Part shown: piece after piece, positions 42,241 through 52,738 of the stretch
Numbering within the stretch: position 1 is the stretch's first letter
How the letters are laid out: every line of letters begins with the position of its first letter
Assembly: GCF_000473205.1 (NCBI RefSeq)
Contig: NZ_KI421507.1
Location: forward strand, 1,841,945 to 1,905,944
Length of the DNA: 64,000 nucleotides
Direction of reading: 5' to 3'
Source: Pseudophaeobacter arcticus DSM 23566
GTDB taxonomy: Bacteria; Pseudomonadota; Alphaproteobacteria; Rhodobacterales; Rhodobacteraceae
Notes under the pieces: generated by a model
Seen by the model: only the letters and a program-made list of their open reading frames with translations
What the model was told of the DNA's origin: nothing
Database searches by the model: none
Translations under genes and position numbers: made by a program

Positions 42241-43416
42241 TCAATAGGACAGATGACGGCGCTTCAGGGCCAGAACCTGATGGACGAGAAAACCACCCAG
42301 AAACAGCAGCAGCAGAACCGCCATCAGCCCCGAAAACCCGGCAAGACCAAGCGAGAGCACCATCAGGGGCGTGCCAATGGTATTGCCGAGATTGCCGGCC
42401 TGGGCCAGGACACCGCCCGCCTGGGCGCGATCCTCATCTTCCAGGTTCAGCTGCGGCACCGAAGCAAAAGACCCCCCCTGTACCAGCCCCATGGCAGCAG
42501 CCAGGGCGATACAGGCCAGCGGGTCGCCGGGCTGCAGCCACAGCCAAAGCACCCCGCCGGCAGACAGCACAAAGCCCAGTTGCGCCACCTTCACGGCTGC
42601 AAAATGACGCAGCAAAAAGACCCCCAAGCTGAGGGAGGTGGCAATACTGGCCAGCGGCATGGCGCCCAGAACATAGCCGCGCTGCTCTGCCGCGATATAG
42701 GGCGGGATCACCGTCAGGATGGAGACAAAACAGCAGGTATAAAACAGCCAGCCCGCCGCTGGCGCCACCTTCCAGGCGGAACGATAGACCGGCACATGCA
42801 GCCCCGGCAGGCTGCGCAGGGCGGGAAATTCGGTGCGCGGCGGTACTGGCACATCCCGCAGCGCCCTGCCGAGCCACAGCGCCAACCCCACCATGATCAG
42901 CGCATGGGCGGCAAACAGCGACAACAGGCCAAAGCGCGCGACAAGCGGCAGCCCAAACCAGGCAAGCAGGGTAAAAGCGACGCCAAAAAATGTGCTCCAC
43001 AGGGTCATGGCCAGCCCACGATCCCGGTTGGAGCAGAGCGCCGCAATCAGCGTTGGCCCGGCCACCACCACGCCCAGATGCGACAGCCCTTCGATCAGGC
43101 GACTGACAAGAAACAGGCCAAAGGGCAAATGCAGCGCCTGCAGGGCAGACATGCAGGCCCCAACCCAAAGCGCGCCAACCAGGCTACGCCGATAGCCAAA
43201 GGAGCTGACAAACAGCCCCGCCACCAGCCCAAAGAGGATGCCAACACTGCCGACCAGTGACACGGCAAAGCTGAGCGATGCCCCGGCATCCGGGTAAAGC
43301 TGATCCATACGGTCAAAAATCACGCTGATTTTACCGTATTGCGCCGCAACCCCCAGGCCAGCAGCCCAGATGGTAAAAATCAACGGCCAACGCGTTGTGA
43401 TCGGGTCTGTGGCCAT
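42241..43416 (-). CDS. Major facilitator superfamily transporter
   Basis: A 391-residue inner-membrane protein with about 12 hydrophobic segments. The loop 2-3 motif is seen as GLVAGLFVSSFGYRRSLVGA, and ARFGLLSLFAAHALIMVGLA lies near the sixth helix. I chose ATG 43416 (MATDPITTRWPL) because GGGAG lies 4 bases upstream; a longer frame begins in low-complexity sequence. The transported compound is unknown. It lies between uvrA and lpdA on the same strand as both. Confidence 0.82.
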   Translation of the reverse strand: MATDPITTRWPLIFTIWAAGLGVAAQYGKISVIFDRMDQLYPDAGASLSFAVSLVGSVGILFGLVAGLFVSSFGYRRSLVGALWVGACMSALQALHLPFGLFLVSRLIEGLSHLGVVVAGPTLIAALCSNRDRGLAMTLWSTFFGVAFTLLAWFGLPLVARFGLLSLFAAHALIMVGLALWLGRALRDVPVPPRTEFPALRSLPGLHVPVYRSAWKVAPAAGWLFYTCCFVSILTVIPPYIAAEQRGYVLGAMPLASIATSLSLGVFLLRHFAAVKVAQLGFVLSAGGVLWLWLQPGDPLACIALAAAMGLVQGGSFASVPQLNLEDEDRAQAGGVLAQAGNLGNTIGTPLMVLSLGLAGFSGLMAVLLLLFLGGFLVHQVLALKRRHLSY

Positions 43417-43705
43417 TGCTCCCTGCCCCTTTGGTTGAGAGCAGCTCTGTGCCCTGCCCCTGGACCTCACCTTTAGACTGGCCCACCTCAGAGTGCCAGC
43501 GTCGCAGCAGGGCCATTTTGTCGAAATGGGATCGCCTGGACAGGCCCAGAACCGCAAGAGCCCTGGACAGGGTCTTGTTCAACACTCGTTCCAGGCCAGC
43601 AGGCGCGCGCGGAAACCTGCCTCATTCACTGTCTCACTCCCCCGCATATTCCCGATGTTTTCCCAAAGGGTTGAGGTGGATTTTAACGCTGTCTTGATGC
43701 CACAC

Positions 43706-43733
43706 AAAAACGCACGCCCCAGGGGGACGTGCG
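43706..43733 (-). terminator. Intrinsic terminator of lpdA
   Basis: Read on the minus strand: CGCACGT-CCCC, loop of two, GGGG-CGTGCG, then TTTTTG (43710-43705). One bulged base lies in the stem. It sits about 90 bases past the lpdA stop. Two 11-base direct repeats (AGGTCAGTAAT, 43782 and 43794) lie between. Confidence 0.75.
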
Positions 43734-43822
43734 CGGTAGACAGTGCAGTGGACCATCAGGACGACTATCTGGCCAGTACTCAGGTCAGTAATTAGGTCAG
43801 TAATCAGGCCAGATGTACCAGG

Positions 43823-45217
43823 TTACATGTGAATGACACGATCAAAGGCGTCGAGCACGCTTTCATGCATCATCTCGCTGAGGGTGGGATGCGGGAAGAC
43901 GGTATTCATCAGGTCTTCCTCGGTGGTTTCCAACTGGCGACCCACCACATAACCCTGGATCAGCTCGGTAACTTCGGCGCCAACCATATGGGCCCCCAGC
44001 AGCTCACCGGTTTTGGCGTCAAACACGGTTTTGATCAAGCCTTCGGGCTCGCCCAGAGCGATGGCTTTGCCATTGCCGATAAACGGAAAACGACCAACTT
44101 TGATGTCATAGCCCAGCTCTTTGGCCTTGGCTTCGGTATAGCCAACGCTGGCCACCTGCGGCTGGCAATAGGTACAGCCCGCGATGCTTTCGGGTTTCAC
44201 CGGATGGGCGTGTTTGCCACCGATCAGATCCGCAACCATGACACCTTCGTGGCTCGCCTTATGGGCCAGCCAGGGCGCGCCGGCGATATCGCCGATGGCA
44301 TACAGCCCCTCAACCCCGGTGCGGCAGAACTGATCCGTCACCACATGGGTGCGGTCAAGCTTGACGCCAAGCGCCTCCAGCCCCAGACCCTCGACATTGC
44401 CGACAATGCCGACGGCAGAGATCACGGTGTCGAACTCTTGCTTTTCGACCTTGCCGCCAACCTCGATATGGGCGGTGACCTTACCCGGCGCCCGGTCCAG
44501 CTGCTTGACCATGGCTTTTTCCATGATCTTCATGCCCTGTTTGACAAAGGCCTTCTTGGCAAAGGCGGAAATCTCGGCGTCTTCTACTGGCAACACCCGG
44601 TCCATGACCTCGACAACGGTCGTGTCAGCACCCAGCGTGTTGTAAAAACTTGCAAATTCGATGCCGATGGCACCGGAGCCAATGACCAGCAGCTTTTTGG
44701 GCATGCGTGGCGGCACCAGCGCGTCGCGGTAGGTCCAGACCAGATCGCCATCGCCTTCCAGCCCCGGCAGCTCCCGCGCCCGCGCGCCGGTGGCCAGGAT
44801 GATGTTCTTGGCGCTCAGCTCCTGCACGCCCTTGTCGGTTTTGACACTGACCTTTCCCTTGGCGGGCAGTGTCGCTTCGCCCATCACCACTGTGATCTTG
44901 TTCTTCTTCATCAAATGACCAATGCCCGAGGACAGCTGTTTGGCCACCCCGCGTGAGCGTTTGACAACCGCATCAAGATCATAGGTGATGTTATCCGCGC
45001 TCAGGCCAAATTCCTTGGCCCGCTCCATCAGGTGGAACACCTCGGAAGAGCGCAGCAGCGCCTTGGTCGGGATACAGCCCCAGTTCAGACAGATGCCACC
45101 CAGGTTCTCGCGCTCGACAATCGCAGTCTTGAGCCCCAGTTGCGCCGCCCGAATGGCGGCCACATATCCGCCAGGGCCTGCGCCGATTACGATCACGTCA
45201 TAGGATGCTGCGGCCAT
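43823..45217 (-). CDS. lpdA: Dihydrolipoyl dehydrogenase (E3 of 2-oxoacid dehydrogenases)
   Basis: A 464-residue flavoprotein that reoxidises dihydrolipoyl groups with NAD. The FAD loop is VIGAGPGGYVAAIRAAQLG. The redox disulfide is in GGICLNWGCIPTKALLRS. The NAD loop is LVIGSGAIGIEFASFYNTLG. The C-terminal catalytic His-Glu lies in VFPHPTLSEMMHESV. The length is normal. It stands apart from pdhABC but shares an upstream palindrome with it, so it probably serves the pyruvate dehydrogenase complex. GAGGGAA precedes the ATG. Confidence 0.95.
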   Translation of the reverse strand: MAAASYDVIVIGAGPGGYVAAIRAAQLGLKTAIVERENLGGICLNWGCIPTKALLRSSEVFHLMERAKEFGLSADNITYDLDAVVKRSRGVAKQLSSGIGHLMKKNKITVVMGEATLPAKGKVSVKTDKGVQELSAKNIILATGARARELPGLEGDGDLVWTYRDALVPPRMPKKLLVIGSGAIGIEFASFYNTLGADTTVVEVMDRVLPVEDAEISAFAKKAFVKQGMKIMEKAMVKQLDRAPGKVTAHIEVGGKVEKQEFDTVISAVGIVGNVEGLGLEALGVKLDRTHVVTDQFCRTGVEGLYAIGDIAGAPWLAHKASHEGVMVADLIGGKHAHPVKPESIAGCTYCQPQVASVGYTEAKAKELGYDIKVGRFPFIGNGKAIALGEPEGLIKTVFDAKTGELLGAHMVGAEVTELIQGYVVGRQLETTEEDLMNTVFPHPTLSEMMHESVLDAFDRVIHM

Positions 45218-45248
45218 TGTGTTCCCTCATGAACAAATATCCAAAAAC

Positions 45249-45266
45249 TAGTTTACCGTTAAACTA
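45249..45266 (-). promoter_or_regulatory. Candidate operator of lpdA, shared with pdhA
   Basis: TAGTTTA-CCGT-TAAACTA on the plus strand; on the minus strand TTAGTTTAACGGTAAACTA. Perfect 7-bp arms, 31 bases upstream of the lpdA ATG. The pdhA leader has TTAGTTTAACACTAAACTA at the equivalent place. Two matching sites before functionally linked genes argue for one regulator. Confidence 0.7.
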
Positions 45267-45515
45267 ATTCCCAACGCACTGCAACAACCGAAGCCGTCCC
45301 GCCCTGAAACGGCACAAAAGCGCGTGCATAATTATCCCAAGACTAACAAGCAAAGACGACAGAACAACAGAAAAATCTCGCTGGAACATCTGGAGCCTTG
45401 GTTATCCTACGCCGCAACCAGCAGTTTCGGCTGATGATGATGCTTGCCGCGAAAATGTCGCGCCGATAGGCTGGCAGCTATCAGAGGTTTCAATTTCAAA
45501 CAGGAAATTTCGTTA

Positions 45516-45974
45516 ATGAGCCAAACACTTCAGCCACCTGAGGAACACGCCGTCCTATGCTGGCTGGCCACATCGGATGCCGACAACAGGCCCAATGTGT
45601 CCCCCAAGGAAATCTATGCCGAGCTGGACGCCGAGCGGCTGGTCATCGCCGATATCGCCTCTGCTCGCAGCGTGCGCAACATCCACGCCAACCCGGCGGT
45701 CTGTGTCAGCTTCGTCGACGTCTTTCTGCAGCGTGGTCACAAGGTTGAGGGCACCGCGAAAATCATCGCCCCTGATGCCACCGAATTTGCAGAGCTGGCG
45801 GCGCCCCTTCTGGCGATGACCGGAGAGGCCTTTCCTATCCGCAACGTGATCTTAGTGCACATTTCGCGCCGTTCGCCCATTTTGGCACCAAGCTACCTGT
45901 TCTACCCGGACCGCAGCGAGGCCGAGCTGCGCGCGGATGCATATGCCAGCTACGGCGTCGCCCCACGTAGCTGA
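45516..45974 (+). CDS. Pyridoxamine-5'-phosphate-oxidase-like flavin-binding protein
   Basis: A 152-residue split-barrel protein of the PNPOx-like superfamily. The N-terminal AVLCWLATSDADNRPNVSPK, then ERLVIADIASARSVRNIHAN and AVCVSFVDVF, follow the FMN-binding barrel pattern. It lacks the C-terminal dimerisation extension of true PdxH, so the role is not vitamin B6 synthesis; such proteins bind FMN, F420 or heme and often detoxify. I chose ATG 45516 (AGGAAA upstream). It stands alone. Confidence 0.75.
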   Translation: MSQTLQPPEEHAVLCWLATSDADNRPNVSPKEIYAELDAERLVIADIASARSVRNIHANPAVCVSFVDVFLQRGHKVEGTAKIIAPDATEFAELAAPLLAMTGEAFPIRNVILVHISRRSPILAPSYLFYPDRSEAELRADAYASYGVAPRS

Positions 45975-46055
45975 CCCCCCGTGCTGCCGACAAGACGGCA
46001 GGCAAGGCACAGCCTGTAGCAAGGCACCGCCTCTGCCCATAAGCCCTGCGGGCTG

Positions 46056-46634
46056 TTACCCAATGGCCCGCAGGCGGCGCAGCGTTTCGCCGTAGCCACC
46101 GGATTCGACATAGGTCTTCTCGGGTGCCGTGCTGTGGCGCGACAGCACGGCGTTGCGATAGGGAAAGCGGCCAAAATCGCGGATCACTTCACGGTGTGCA
46201 CGGGCATGGAACAGATTAACCGCGCCGGTTTCGGGCATCCGCTGCAGCATCAGCCGCACACAGCGCTCCTGATCGCACAGGTTCTCGGAATGCATCAGTG
46301 GCATGTAAAAGAACTGTCGGCCTGGCTCGTCGATCTTCATGTCCCATTTTTTCTGGATCGCGTTCTTGGCAGCACTGAGCGCCATACGGTCCGAGTGAAA
46401 GGCCTCGCCTGTTCCCCGGAACATGTTGCGCGGGAACTGGTCCATCAGAATGATATAGGCCAGAGTACCGGAGGGATAGGTCAGCCACAGGGAAAACTTG
46501 CCCTCACAGGCTGCCTTCCAAGTGTCCAGAAAACGCGTGCGGATGGTGTCATCCAGCGCGTCATCGCTGAGATACCAGCCTTTTTCTCCAACCTCATCCA
46601 GCCAGAACTTAAGGATTTCTTCGGGCCCCTGCAT
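46056..46634 (-). CDS. DUF924 family protein
   Basis: A 192-residue cytosolic, alpha-helical protein of the DUF924 family (TPR-like fold). Family motifs are seen: ILKFWLDEVGEKGWY at the N-terminus, IILMDQFPRNMFRGTGEAFH in the middle, and FFYMPLMHSENLCDQE, FGRFPYRNAVL toward the end. Function unknown. It lies on the strand opposite to the preceding PNPOx-like gene, convergent with it. Confidence 0.88.
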   Translation of the reverse strand: MQGPEEILKFWLDEVGEKGWYLSDDALDDTIRTRFLDTWKAACEGKFSLWLTYPSGTLAYIILMDQFPRNMFRGTGEAFHSDRMALSAAKNAIQKKWDMKIDEPGRQFFYMPLMHSENLCDQERCVRLMLQRMPETGAVNLFHARAHREVIRDFGRFPYRNAVLSRHSTAPEKTYVESGGYGETLRRLRAIG

Positions 46635-46773
46635 TGGTCCATCTCCACGTATTAATACCGAAGTTTAGTTCAGACCATTTTACATAGCGTTTACAAGTGA
46701 CGCGGGGTCACTATTTGCAACATTTTTGGCATTTCGATGAAATATTCCTCACAACCCCATTGGGTTAGCGCAA

Positions 46774-48048
46774 TCACCCGGCCTCACTGGCGGCTTCCTG
46801 CTCCTCAATCTCGGTTTCAATGGCATATTCCTGGGCAAATTCCACCACCACAGGCGAACCGCTGGGCGTCATTGGCGACATAATCCCGGTTTCGTCAGCG
46901 GGAATCGATGCCCGCTGGGTGGTACGATAGAGCGCGTAGACGGCCAGGGCGATCAGCAATACCGCCATGAACAGAAAATACCCCGAAGGACCAAAGACTG
47001 CATCGCTCATGATCCAGCCGGTGATCAGCGGACCGGCAATGGCGCCCAGCCCGTTGATAAACACCAGCCCGCCAGAGGCTGCCGCCATATCATCGTGCTC
47101 CAGATAGTCATTGGTATGGGCGATCAGCAGGGAATAGAGCGGGTTGGACATGCCGCCGATAAAGAAGGCCGCCAGCAACAAAAAGCTATAGTCCCCGCCC
47201 ATCACCATCCCCATGAGCGCAGCGCCGCCCCCCAGGGCAGAGACGGCCAGAACCAGAACCCGGCGATCCATCCAGTCTGACATCCAGCCCAGCGGAAACT
47301 GCAGGACAACCGCGCCAATGTAGAAGGTGGCAATAAAGATCGAGATCTGTGACAGGCTGAGCCCTGCCTCGGCGGCATAGACCGCGCTCATACCAAACTG
47401 AGCCGAAAACACCCCGCCCAGCAGAAACATGCCGACACAGCCAAGCGGCGAGACATTCATCAGCTCGCGCAGCGACATTGGCTTGGTGGTTGCAAAGGCC
47501 GGGGTGGGTGAAATCGACAGCAAAATTGGTGCAAAGGAGACCGAGACCACCACCGAGGCAATCACAAAGGTCTCATACCCTGCCGGATCCCCCACCAGCA
47601 TCAGCGCTTGCGCCGCCACGATGCCAATGGTCTGCACAATCATATAAAGCGACAGCGCCTTGCCCCGGTTGGCATTGTCGGCCGCGTTGTTCAGCCAGCT
47701 TTCTGCCGTGACATACACCCCTGAAAAGCAAAAGCCGATCAGCGCCCGTCCCAGCATCCATGCAATTGGATTGGCCACCGCAGGATAGAGAATCATTACC
47801 GCCGAGATCAGCGAGGCAAGCGCCGCAAAAACCCGCACATGGCCGACACGTCGGATCATCTCGGGCGCCAGGCGCGATCCGCCCAGAAATCCGACAAAAT
47901 AGGCCGACATCACAAAGGACATCTGCAGGGTCGAAAACCCCTCCAGCGCGCCCCGCACCCCCAAAATGGTGCCCTGCATGCCATTACCGATCATCAGCAT
48001 GCCCATGCCCAAGAGTAGCGCCCAAGCGCTCGACAAAACCTGCAGCAT
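46774..48048 (-). CDS. MFS transporter (YcaD-like)
   Basis: A 424-residue inner-membrane transporter with 12 hydrophobic helices. VMSAYFVGFLGGSRLAPEMI, then IRRVGHVRVFAALASL, is the loop 2-3 motif of this subfamily. A cytosolic acidic tail (EEQEAASEAG) ends the protein. I chose ATG 48048 because AAAGGAG lies 8 bases before it; an upstream TTG at 48075 is in frame. Substrate unknown; YcaD-type proteins are uncharacterised efflux-type carriers. It lies 182 bases downstream of queA. Confidence 0.82.
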   Translation of the reverse strand: MLQVLSSAWALLLGMGMLMIGNGMQGTILGVRGALEGFSTLQMSFVMSAYFVGFLGGSRLAPEMIRRVGHVRVFAALASLISAVMILYPAVANPIAWMLGRALIGFCFSGVYVTAESWLNNAADNANRGKALSLYMIVQTIGIVAAQALMLVGDPAGYETFVIASVVVSVSFAPILLSISPTPAFATTKPMSLRELMNVSPLGCVGMFLLGGVFSAQFGMSAVYAAEAGLSLSQISIFIATFYIGAVVLQFPLGWMSDWMDRRVLVLAVSALGGGAALMGMVMGGDYSFLLLAAFFIGGMSNPLYSLLIAHTNDYLEHDDMAAASGGLVFINGLGAIAGPLITGWIMSDAVFGPSGYFLFMAVLLIALAVYALYRTTQRASIPADETGIMSPMTPSGSPVVVEFAQEYAIETEIEEQEAASEAG

Positions 48049-48230
48049 CGCGATGGCTCCTTTGTCATCGGACAAGCGCCACTGTAACAGGTGTAACAGT
48101 GGCCCCTGCCCGTCTGGTGTTTTTGACGGGGGTGCCTCTGTCGCCAGAGGCAGGTGTCGGTTGAGATTGATTGCGAAGACGTCGTTTTCCGGCTCTCATC
48201 AGTGCGGAAATTACCCGCGCTTGTCTACCT

Positions 48231-49310
48231 TCATTTGCCGCCCTTCTGCCCCCTATTCGTCTCTTGGGGTAATAAAAGCGACCCGTCTCCATAAGAAAAG
48301 AAACGATAGCCGCTCTGTACCGCGTGATCATAAATCTCGCGCACCCGCTGTTGCCCCATGAGTGCAGAGATCAGCATCAACAGGGTGGATTTTGGCAGGT
48401 GAAAATTGGTCATCAAGGCATCGGCCACATGGAAGGTGAACCCAGGGTAGATAAAGATATCCGTCTCGCCCTCCCAGGGCTGCACAGTGCCGCTGCGCGC
48501 CGCGCTCTCAATCAGGCGCAGGGCCGTGGTGCCCACCGGAATGATCCGGCCACCGGCGGCTTTGGTTGCGGCGATATCCGCGGCGGCCTGTGGGCTGACC
48601 CGTCCCCATTCCGCATGCATTTTGTGGCTGGTCACATCTTCGACCTTGACCGGCAAAAAAGTTCCCGCGCCCACATGCAGGGTCACATAGGTGAACTCTA
48701 CCCCCCTGGCCTTGAGCGCGGCCAGCAGTGGCGGGTCAAAATGCAAAGAGGCCGTCGGCGCGGCAACCGCCCCGGAATGGCGCGCCCAAACGGTTTGGTA
48801 GTCTTCTTTGTCCTGATCATCTGCGGCCCGTTTGGCGGCAATATAGGGCGGCAGCGGCATGGCGCCCGCCGCGTTGAGCGCCGCATCAAAATCATCGCCA
48901 GCCAGGTTAAACCGCAACTGCCCCTGCCCGTCAGCCACGCCAACCAGCTCAGCCGACAGGGCCTCGGAAAACACCACGACCTCGCCAAGTTTGACCTTCT
49001 TCAAAGGCTTCAACAGGGCGGACCAGCTGCCATCTGCCTTCGGCTCTAACAGCGTCACTTCGATCTTGGCGGCCATTTTGCCCTGAGCGGTGTCGCGATG
49101 GCGCAGGCCAGAGAGCCGCGCCGGGATGACCTTGGTGTCATTCAACACCAGTCGATCTCCGGGCTGCAACAGGTCCACGAGATCGCCCATATGGCCATCC
49201 GTCAGGGAATCAGGTGTGGCCACCAGCAACCGCGCCGCGCTGCGCGGCGAGGCCGGGCGGGTGGCAATCAGGTCGTCGGGCAGGTCAAAATCAAAATCGC
49301 TGAGTTTCAT
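48231..49310 (-). CDS. queA: tRNA preQ1(34) S-adenosylmethionine ribosyltransferase-isomerase
   Basis: A 359-residue QueA. It transfers the ribosyl part of S-adenosylmethionine to preQ1 in tRNA to make epoxyqueuosine. Family motifs are present: [20 protein letters not shown] at the N-terminus, [36 protein letters not shown] and [20 protein letters not shown]. The length is normal. GGGGCGG precedes the ATG. Other queuosine genes are not in the window. Confidence 0.95.
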   Translation of the reverse strand: MKLSDFDFDLPDDLIATRPASPRSAARLLVATPDSLTDGHMGDLVDLLQPGDRLVLNDTKVIPARLSGLRHRDTAQGKMAAKIEVTLLEPKADGSWSALLKPLKKVKLGEVVVFSEALSAELVGVADGQGQLRFNLAGDDFDAALNAAGAMPLPPYIAAKRAADDQDKEDYQTVWARHSGAVAAPTASLHFDPPLLAALKARGVEFTYVTLHVGAGTFLPVKVEDVTSHKMHAEWGRVSPQAAADIAATKAAGGRIIPVGTTALRLIESAARSGTVQPWEGETDIFIYPGFTFHVADALMTNFHLPKSTLLMLISALMGQQRVREIYDHAVQSGYRFFSYGDGSLLLPQETNRGQKGGK

Positions 49311-49387
49311 GCCGCCCCTTTAAGGGGTTTATCGCCGCTTGGCCATGGCTCTTGCAGGGGGCAGGTGTGACCAAGCCCCGGGCCTCC

Positions 49388-52300
49388 TCACCGCTCGCCG
49401 CCGGTGTTACTGTGCAGATGGGCGGGAGGCGGTTGTGTCTCTTCCTCCGGCGCACCTGGAACAGTGGGGGCCTTGCCGCGAAAAATCTCCCTGAACATGC
49501 CAGGAGCCAAGGCCGACAGGGGATTGACGCTGACCTTTGGATCATCCGCCGAGCCCCTGAGCCTGAAGGCAAAGCCAAACAACCCCTCCCCCTTGCGGGA
49601 AACCACCCGGCCAATGGCATTGATAATATAGATGGGCGAGATCACCCCGCGCATGTTCAGCGTGCCGGAGTCCAGTTCATAAATCCCGTCCATCGACAGC
49701 CCCATCGAAGGCCCGACAGCGCTGCTTTCATGCAGGGTCAGATGGGTAGAGCCAAGCCGGAATTTTGCCTCGACCCCGGTAAACAGAATGCCGCCACCGG
49801 ACAATTCATCCACCAGACCAATGACGCTGATCGCATTCAGCAGCGCCGCCATGGAGGGCGCATTTTTGATACGGGTGTTTTTGATCTGGATCTCACCGTC
49901 GTATTCACCCGGTTCCTTCGCCGGAATTAATGTCATGTCAAAGCTGCCGCCCTCACCATGACGCAAAATACCGGCGGCCTTAAAAACACCGCCCGCATCA
50001 TCGGCGCGGATCCGGGTGGCTATGCCCCCCGGTTTTGGCACCACAACCCCAGAGACCGGCGTGGCTCCATTGAGATTACCGGTGAACTGGCCATTTAGCC
50101 CGCCCTGTGTGGAGAACCGTCCCTCGAACCCGGTCAAGGCAATGCTTTCGGTGACACGCAGACGCTCCAGCTGCATGGTGATCGGGCCGGACGGAGCGCT
50201 GCCCCCAGAGCCATTCCCCGTGCTGCTGCCACTTTCACCAGAAAAGGGCGCCTTTTGCAGATCAAGCGTGCCGCTGGTCACCTGGATCTCCGCCAGCCCA
50301 TTGCGCAGGCCAATGAAATTCACAGCGCCCTGCATCCAATTGCCAACACTCACCGCGCTCAGATGGGCCTGCTGCAACCCGCCGCTCTCCTTGGTGGTCA
50401 CCCAGCCCTCAGCCTGCAACCCCGGCGCCTGCAGCCGCAGCCTGTCGACCTTGACCGGCGTGGCCAGGGTGACATCCATATCCAGCTGACCGCGGCTCGC
50501 CGGGGGTTTGCGCCAACTGATCTGCGGGATGCGCAGATCCACCCCTGCCAGATCGGATGTAAACTGCAACTGCGGTGGCTGCTCTGGCACGATATCCAGC
50601 TGATAGCTCCCCTGCCCCTGGCCAGCGACAGTGCCCTTGGGCAGGCCAATTTGCAGGGTGTCTATGGCCTTTGGGCTGATCTCGATCTCGCCGGTCACCC
50701 GACTGGCCGGGCTGGCCTGCCGCCCCACGGCCTGGCTCCAGTTGGCAGTTACGGGGATACCCGACAGGCTGCCTGCACCTGACAGCGCCACCCGCCCCTG
50801 ATCACCGCGCAGCGCCAGTACCGGCGCTGCGACCACGTGGTTGGGAACCAAAGTGGCGCTCCGCACCTCGCTGACGGTGCCCCGGTAGTGATACTTGATA
50901 TCTTCGGGAGCCACCTGGGGCTTTAGCGGCAGCGCCAAAGTGCCAACCACATGCACCCGCCCCTGGGCCAGATCAACAGGCAGATGTGCCTTGTCCAGAA
51001 TGGAAAGCGGCGGGCGATTGAGCAGCGACAGCCCCGCCGTGACAGATCCCTCCGCCACCACCCGAGCAATCCCCGGCGCGCCATCGCGCACCGAGGTATC
51101 CGGAATAATAAAGGAGGTCCCGGCGACCTGCACCGCGCCGCCCTCATCGGCGGTCACCGTTCCCGCAGCAGCAACAACAACCATCCTTGTATTGTAGAGA
51201 CTAAAATGACCGGCACCGCCCGTCACCCGTGGCATGTGTTTTTGGAATTTGACTTCGGCGTTGGTGAAATTGGCATCCAACGCATAAAACGGCTTTGCCC
51301 GCCCCTTGCCGCGCAGGGCAAAATTCACGTCCTGGGCCTGGGCCTGAAAGACGTTTTGCAACACCCACTGGCGTGGTTTTTCCGCCGCCCCGGTCGGCCA
51401 CAGCGATTTCACTTGCGCCAGATCCAGGTGGTCAGAGCGCGCATCCAGGGCATATTCCCAGCCCTCGGGGCCGGTTTCAAACTTGCCGTTCAAACGGATT
51501 TGACGGCCCTCATGCTCGACCAGCATCTCGCCAAGCTGAAAGCGGAAGGGATTGGGCTGCAGGCGAAAATCAACCGTCACACCGGCAAAGACCTGCGGTT
51601 GCGAATACAGCCCGCGCGGATTGAGGGTGAGATCGGTGAACCGCAATTGCCCCACCAGATCGGTCAAACGGCCATCTGAGATCCCTGCCAGCTCAGCACT
51701 GCCCTCCATGGTGCCCGAGCCCCAGCCGCTGTTGATCTTCAGCTCATCAAACTGCAGGCGCTGCTCCAGCGGCAAGAAGGTGAAATAGCTATGGGCGCCG
51801 TGAATGGGGATTGGCAGGGTTTCCGGCGAGGGCTGGATCACCCCTTCGCCAATTTGCAGGCTTGCCGACAGCGGCAACAAAGTGCCCTCGCTGGTGATCC
51901 CGCCGCGTAAAGATCCCGAAATAGAGGCGCGCAGCACCTGCAACCAGCCAAGAGCCGGCGCCTGCACCGCAATGTCTTCGCTGGCGATATCGCTGACCAG
52001 TATCCCAAATTCTGCTGCGGAATCGCCAATATCGGATTTGTAGCTCGCCTCAACCGCGCCCACATCCTGACGCCCGCTCAGCACCGAAAAGCCCGAGGAA
52101 ATGGTCAAGGCCTGGTCCTGCCGGGTAAAGCGCACATTGCCCCCATCCAGGATCCAGACCCGGCCAAGCCGCGCGTCTTCATAGCGCAGGGTCACCCCAT
52201 TGGTGGAAATCTCGGTCAAAGAAGACAGCACCGGCAATTCAAACTGACTGTCCCATTGCTCGATCAGCTGCGGCAGATTGGCCGCCTGGCGCAGCGGCGA

Positions 52301-52738
52301 GCCCCCCTGGGAGAGGCTAAGCGCGATACTATCGGATTCGCGACGCAGACTGGCATATAGCCCACTGAGCGAAATCCGCTTGGGCTGTATCTTGCCCCGC
52401 AGCAAGGGCCGCATTGCCATGGAAATTTCGGCATCAGCCAGTTGCACAATCGGCGTTCCATCTGCTGCGCGCAGGGTGACATCGCGCATCCCGATCCGCG
52501 GTCTCCAACCGTGATTGACCACAAAGTTGAGATCGCCAAACTCAAGCTGCAGCCCATTCAAATCCCGCTCGATGCGGGTCTCCAGACGCTGACGCAACCA
52601 CTGGGGCGCATCCATTTTGGTGCCGATACCAAAATAGACCACCCCGGCCCCCAGAAAGCACAACAAGGCCAGCAACCGGATGGTCCAGCGCAGGGCACGC
52701 AGAGACCGGCGCCGGCGCCGTTGCGCGGGCCGCCCCAC
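49388..52738 (-). CDS. Large AsmA/YhdP-like (DUF3971) membrane-anchored protein
   Basis: A protein of about 1116 residues. It has an Arg-rich N-terminus and one membrane helix (LLALLCFLGAGVVYFGIGT), then a huge beta-rich periplasmic part. It ends with an AsmA-like C-terminal domain (LVDELSGGGILFTGVEAKFR, TLNMRGVISPIYIINAIGRV) and a proline-rich tail. The YhdP/TamB group bridges inner and outer membranes in lipid transport. The start is unsure: GTG at 52738 is the first standard start, but coding character continues upstream (EDLVARQVDELVGRPA) to a stop next to AAAGGA, where only CTG could initiate. Confidence 0.82.
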   Translation of the reverse strand: MGRPAQRRRRRSLRALRWTIRLLALLCFLGAGVVYFGIGTKMDAPQWLRQRLETRIERDLNGLQLEFGDLNFVVNHGWRPRIGMRDVTLRAADGTPIVQLADAEISMAMRPLLRGKIQPKRISLSGLYASLRRESDSIALSLSQGGSPLRQAANLPQLIEQWDSQFELPVLSSLTEISTNGVTLRYEDARLGRVWILDGGNVRFTRQDQALTISSGFSVLSGRQDVGAVEASYKSDIGDSAAEFGILVSDIASEDIAVQAPALGWLQVLRASISGSLRGGITSEGTLLPLSASLQIGEGVIQPSPETLPIPIHGAHSYFTFLPLEQRLQFDELKINSGWGSGTMEGSAELAGISDGRLTDLVGQLRFTDLTLNPRGLYSQPQVFAGVTVDFRLQPNPFRFQLGEMLVEHEGRQIRLNGKFETGPEGWEYALDARSDHLDLAQVKSLWPTGAAEKPRQWVLQNVFQAQAQDVNFALRGKGRAKPFYALDANFTNAEVKFQKHMPRVTGGAGHFSLYNTRMVVVAAAGTVTADEGGAVQVAGTSFIIPDTSVRDGAPGIARVVAEGSVTAGLSLLNRPPLSILDKAHLPVDLAQGRVHVVGTLALPLKPQVAPEDIKYHYRGTVSEVRSATLVPNHVVAAPVLALRGDQGRVALSGAGSLSGIPVTANWSQAVGRQASPASRVTGEIEISPKAIDTLQIGLPKGTVAGQGQGSYQLDIVPEQPPQLQFTSDLAGVDLRIPQISWRKPPASRGQLDMDVTLATPVKVDRLRLQAPGLQAEGWVTTKESGGLQQAHLSAVSVGNWMQGAVNFIGLRNGLAEIQVTSGTLDLQKAPFSGESGSSTGNGSGGSAPSGPITMQLERLRVTESIALTGFEGRFSTQGGLNGQFTGNLNGATPVSGVVVPKPGGIATRIRADDAGGVFKAAGILRHGEGGSFDMTLIPAKEPGEYDGEIQIKNTRIKNAPSMAALLNAISVIGLVDELSGGGILFTGVEAKFRLGSTHLTLHESSAVGPSMGLSMDGIYELDSGTLNMRGVISPIYIINAIGRVVSRKGEGLFGFAFRLRGSADDPKVSVNPLSALAPGMFREIFRGKAPTVPGAPEEETQPPPAHLHSNTGGER

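Noticed and set aside
43829..44956. 375-codon plus-strand frame opposite lpdA
   Set aside because: Antisense shadow of a well-defined enzyme gene.
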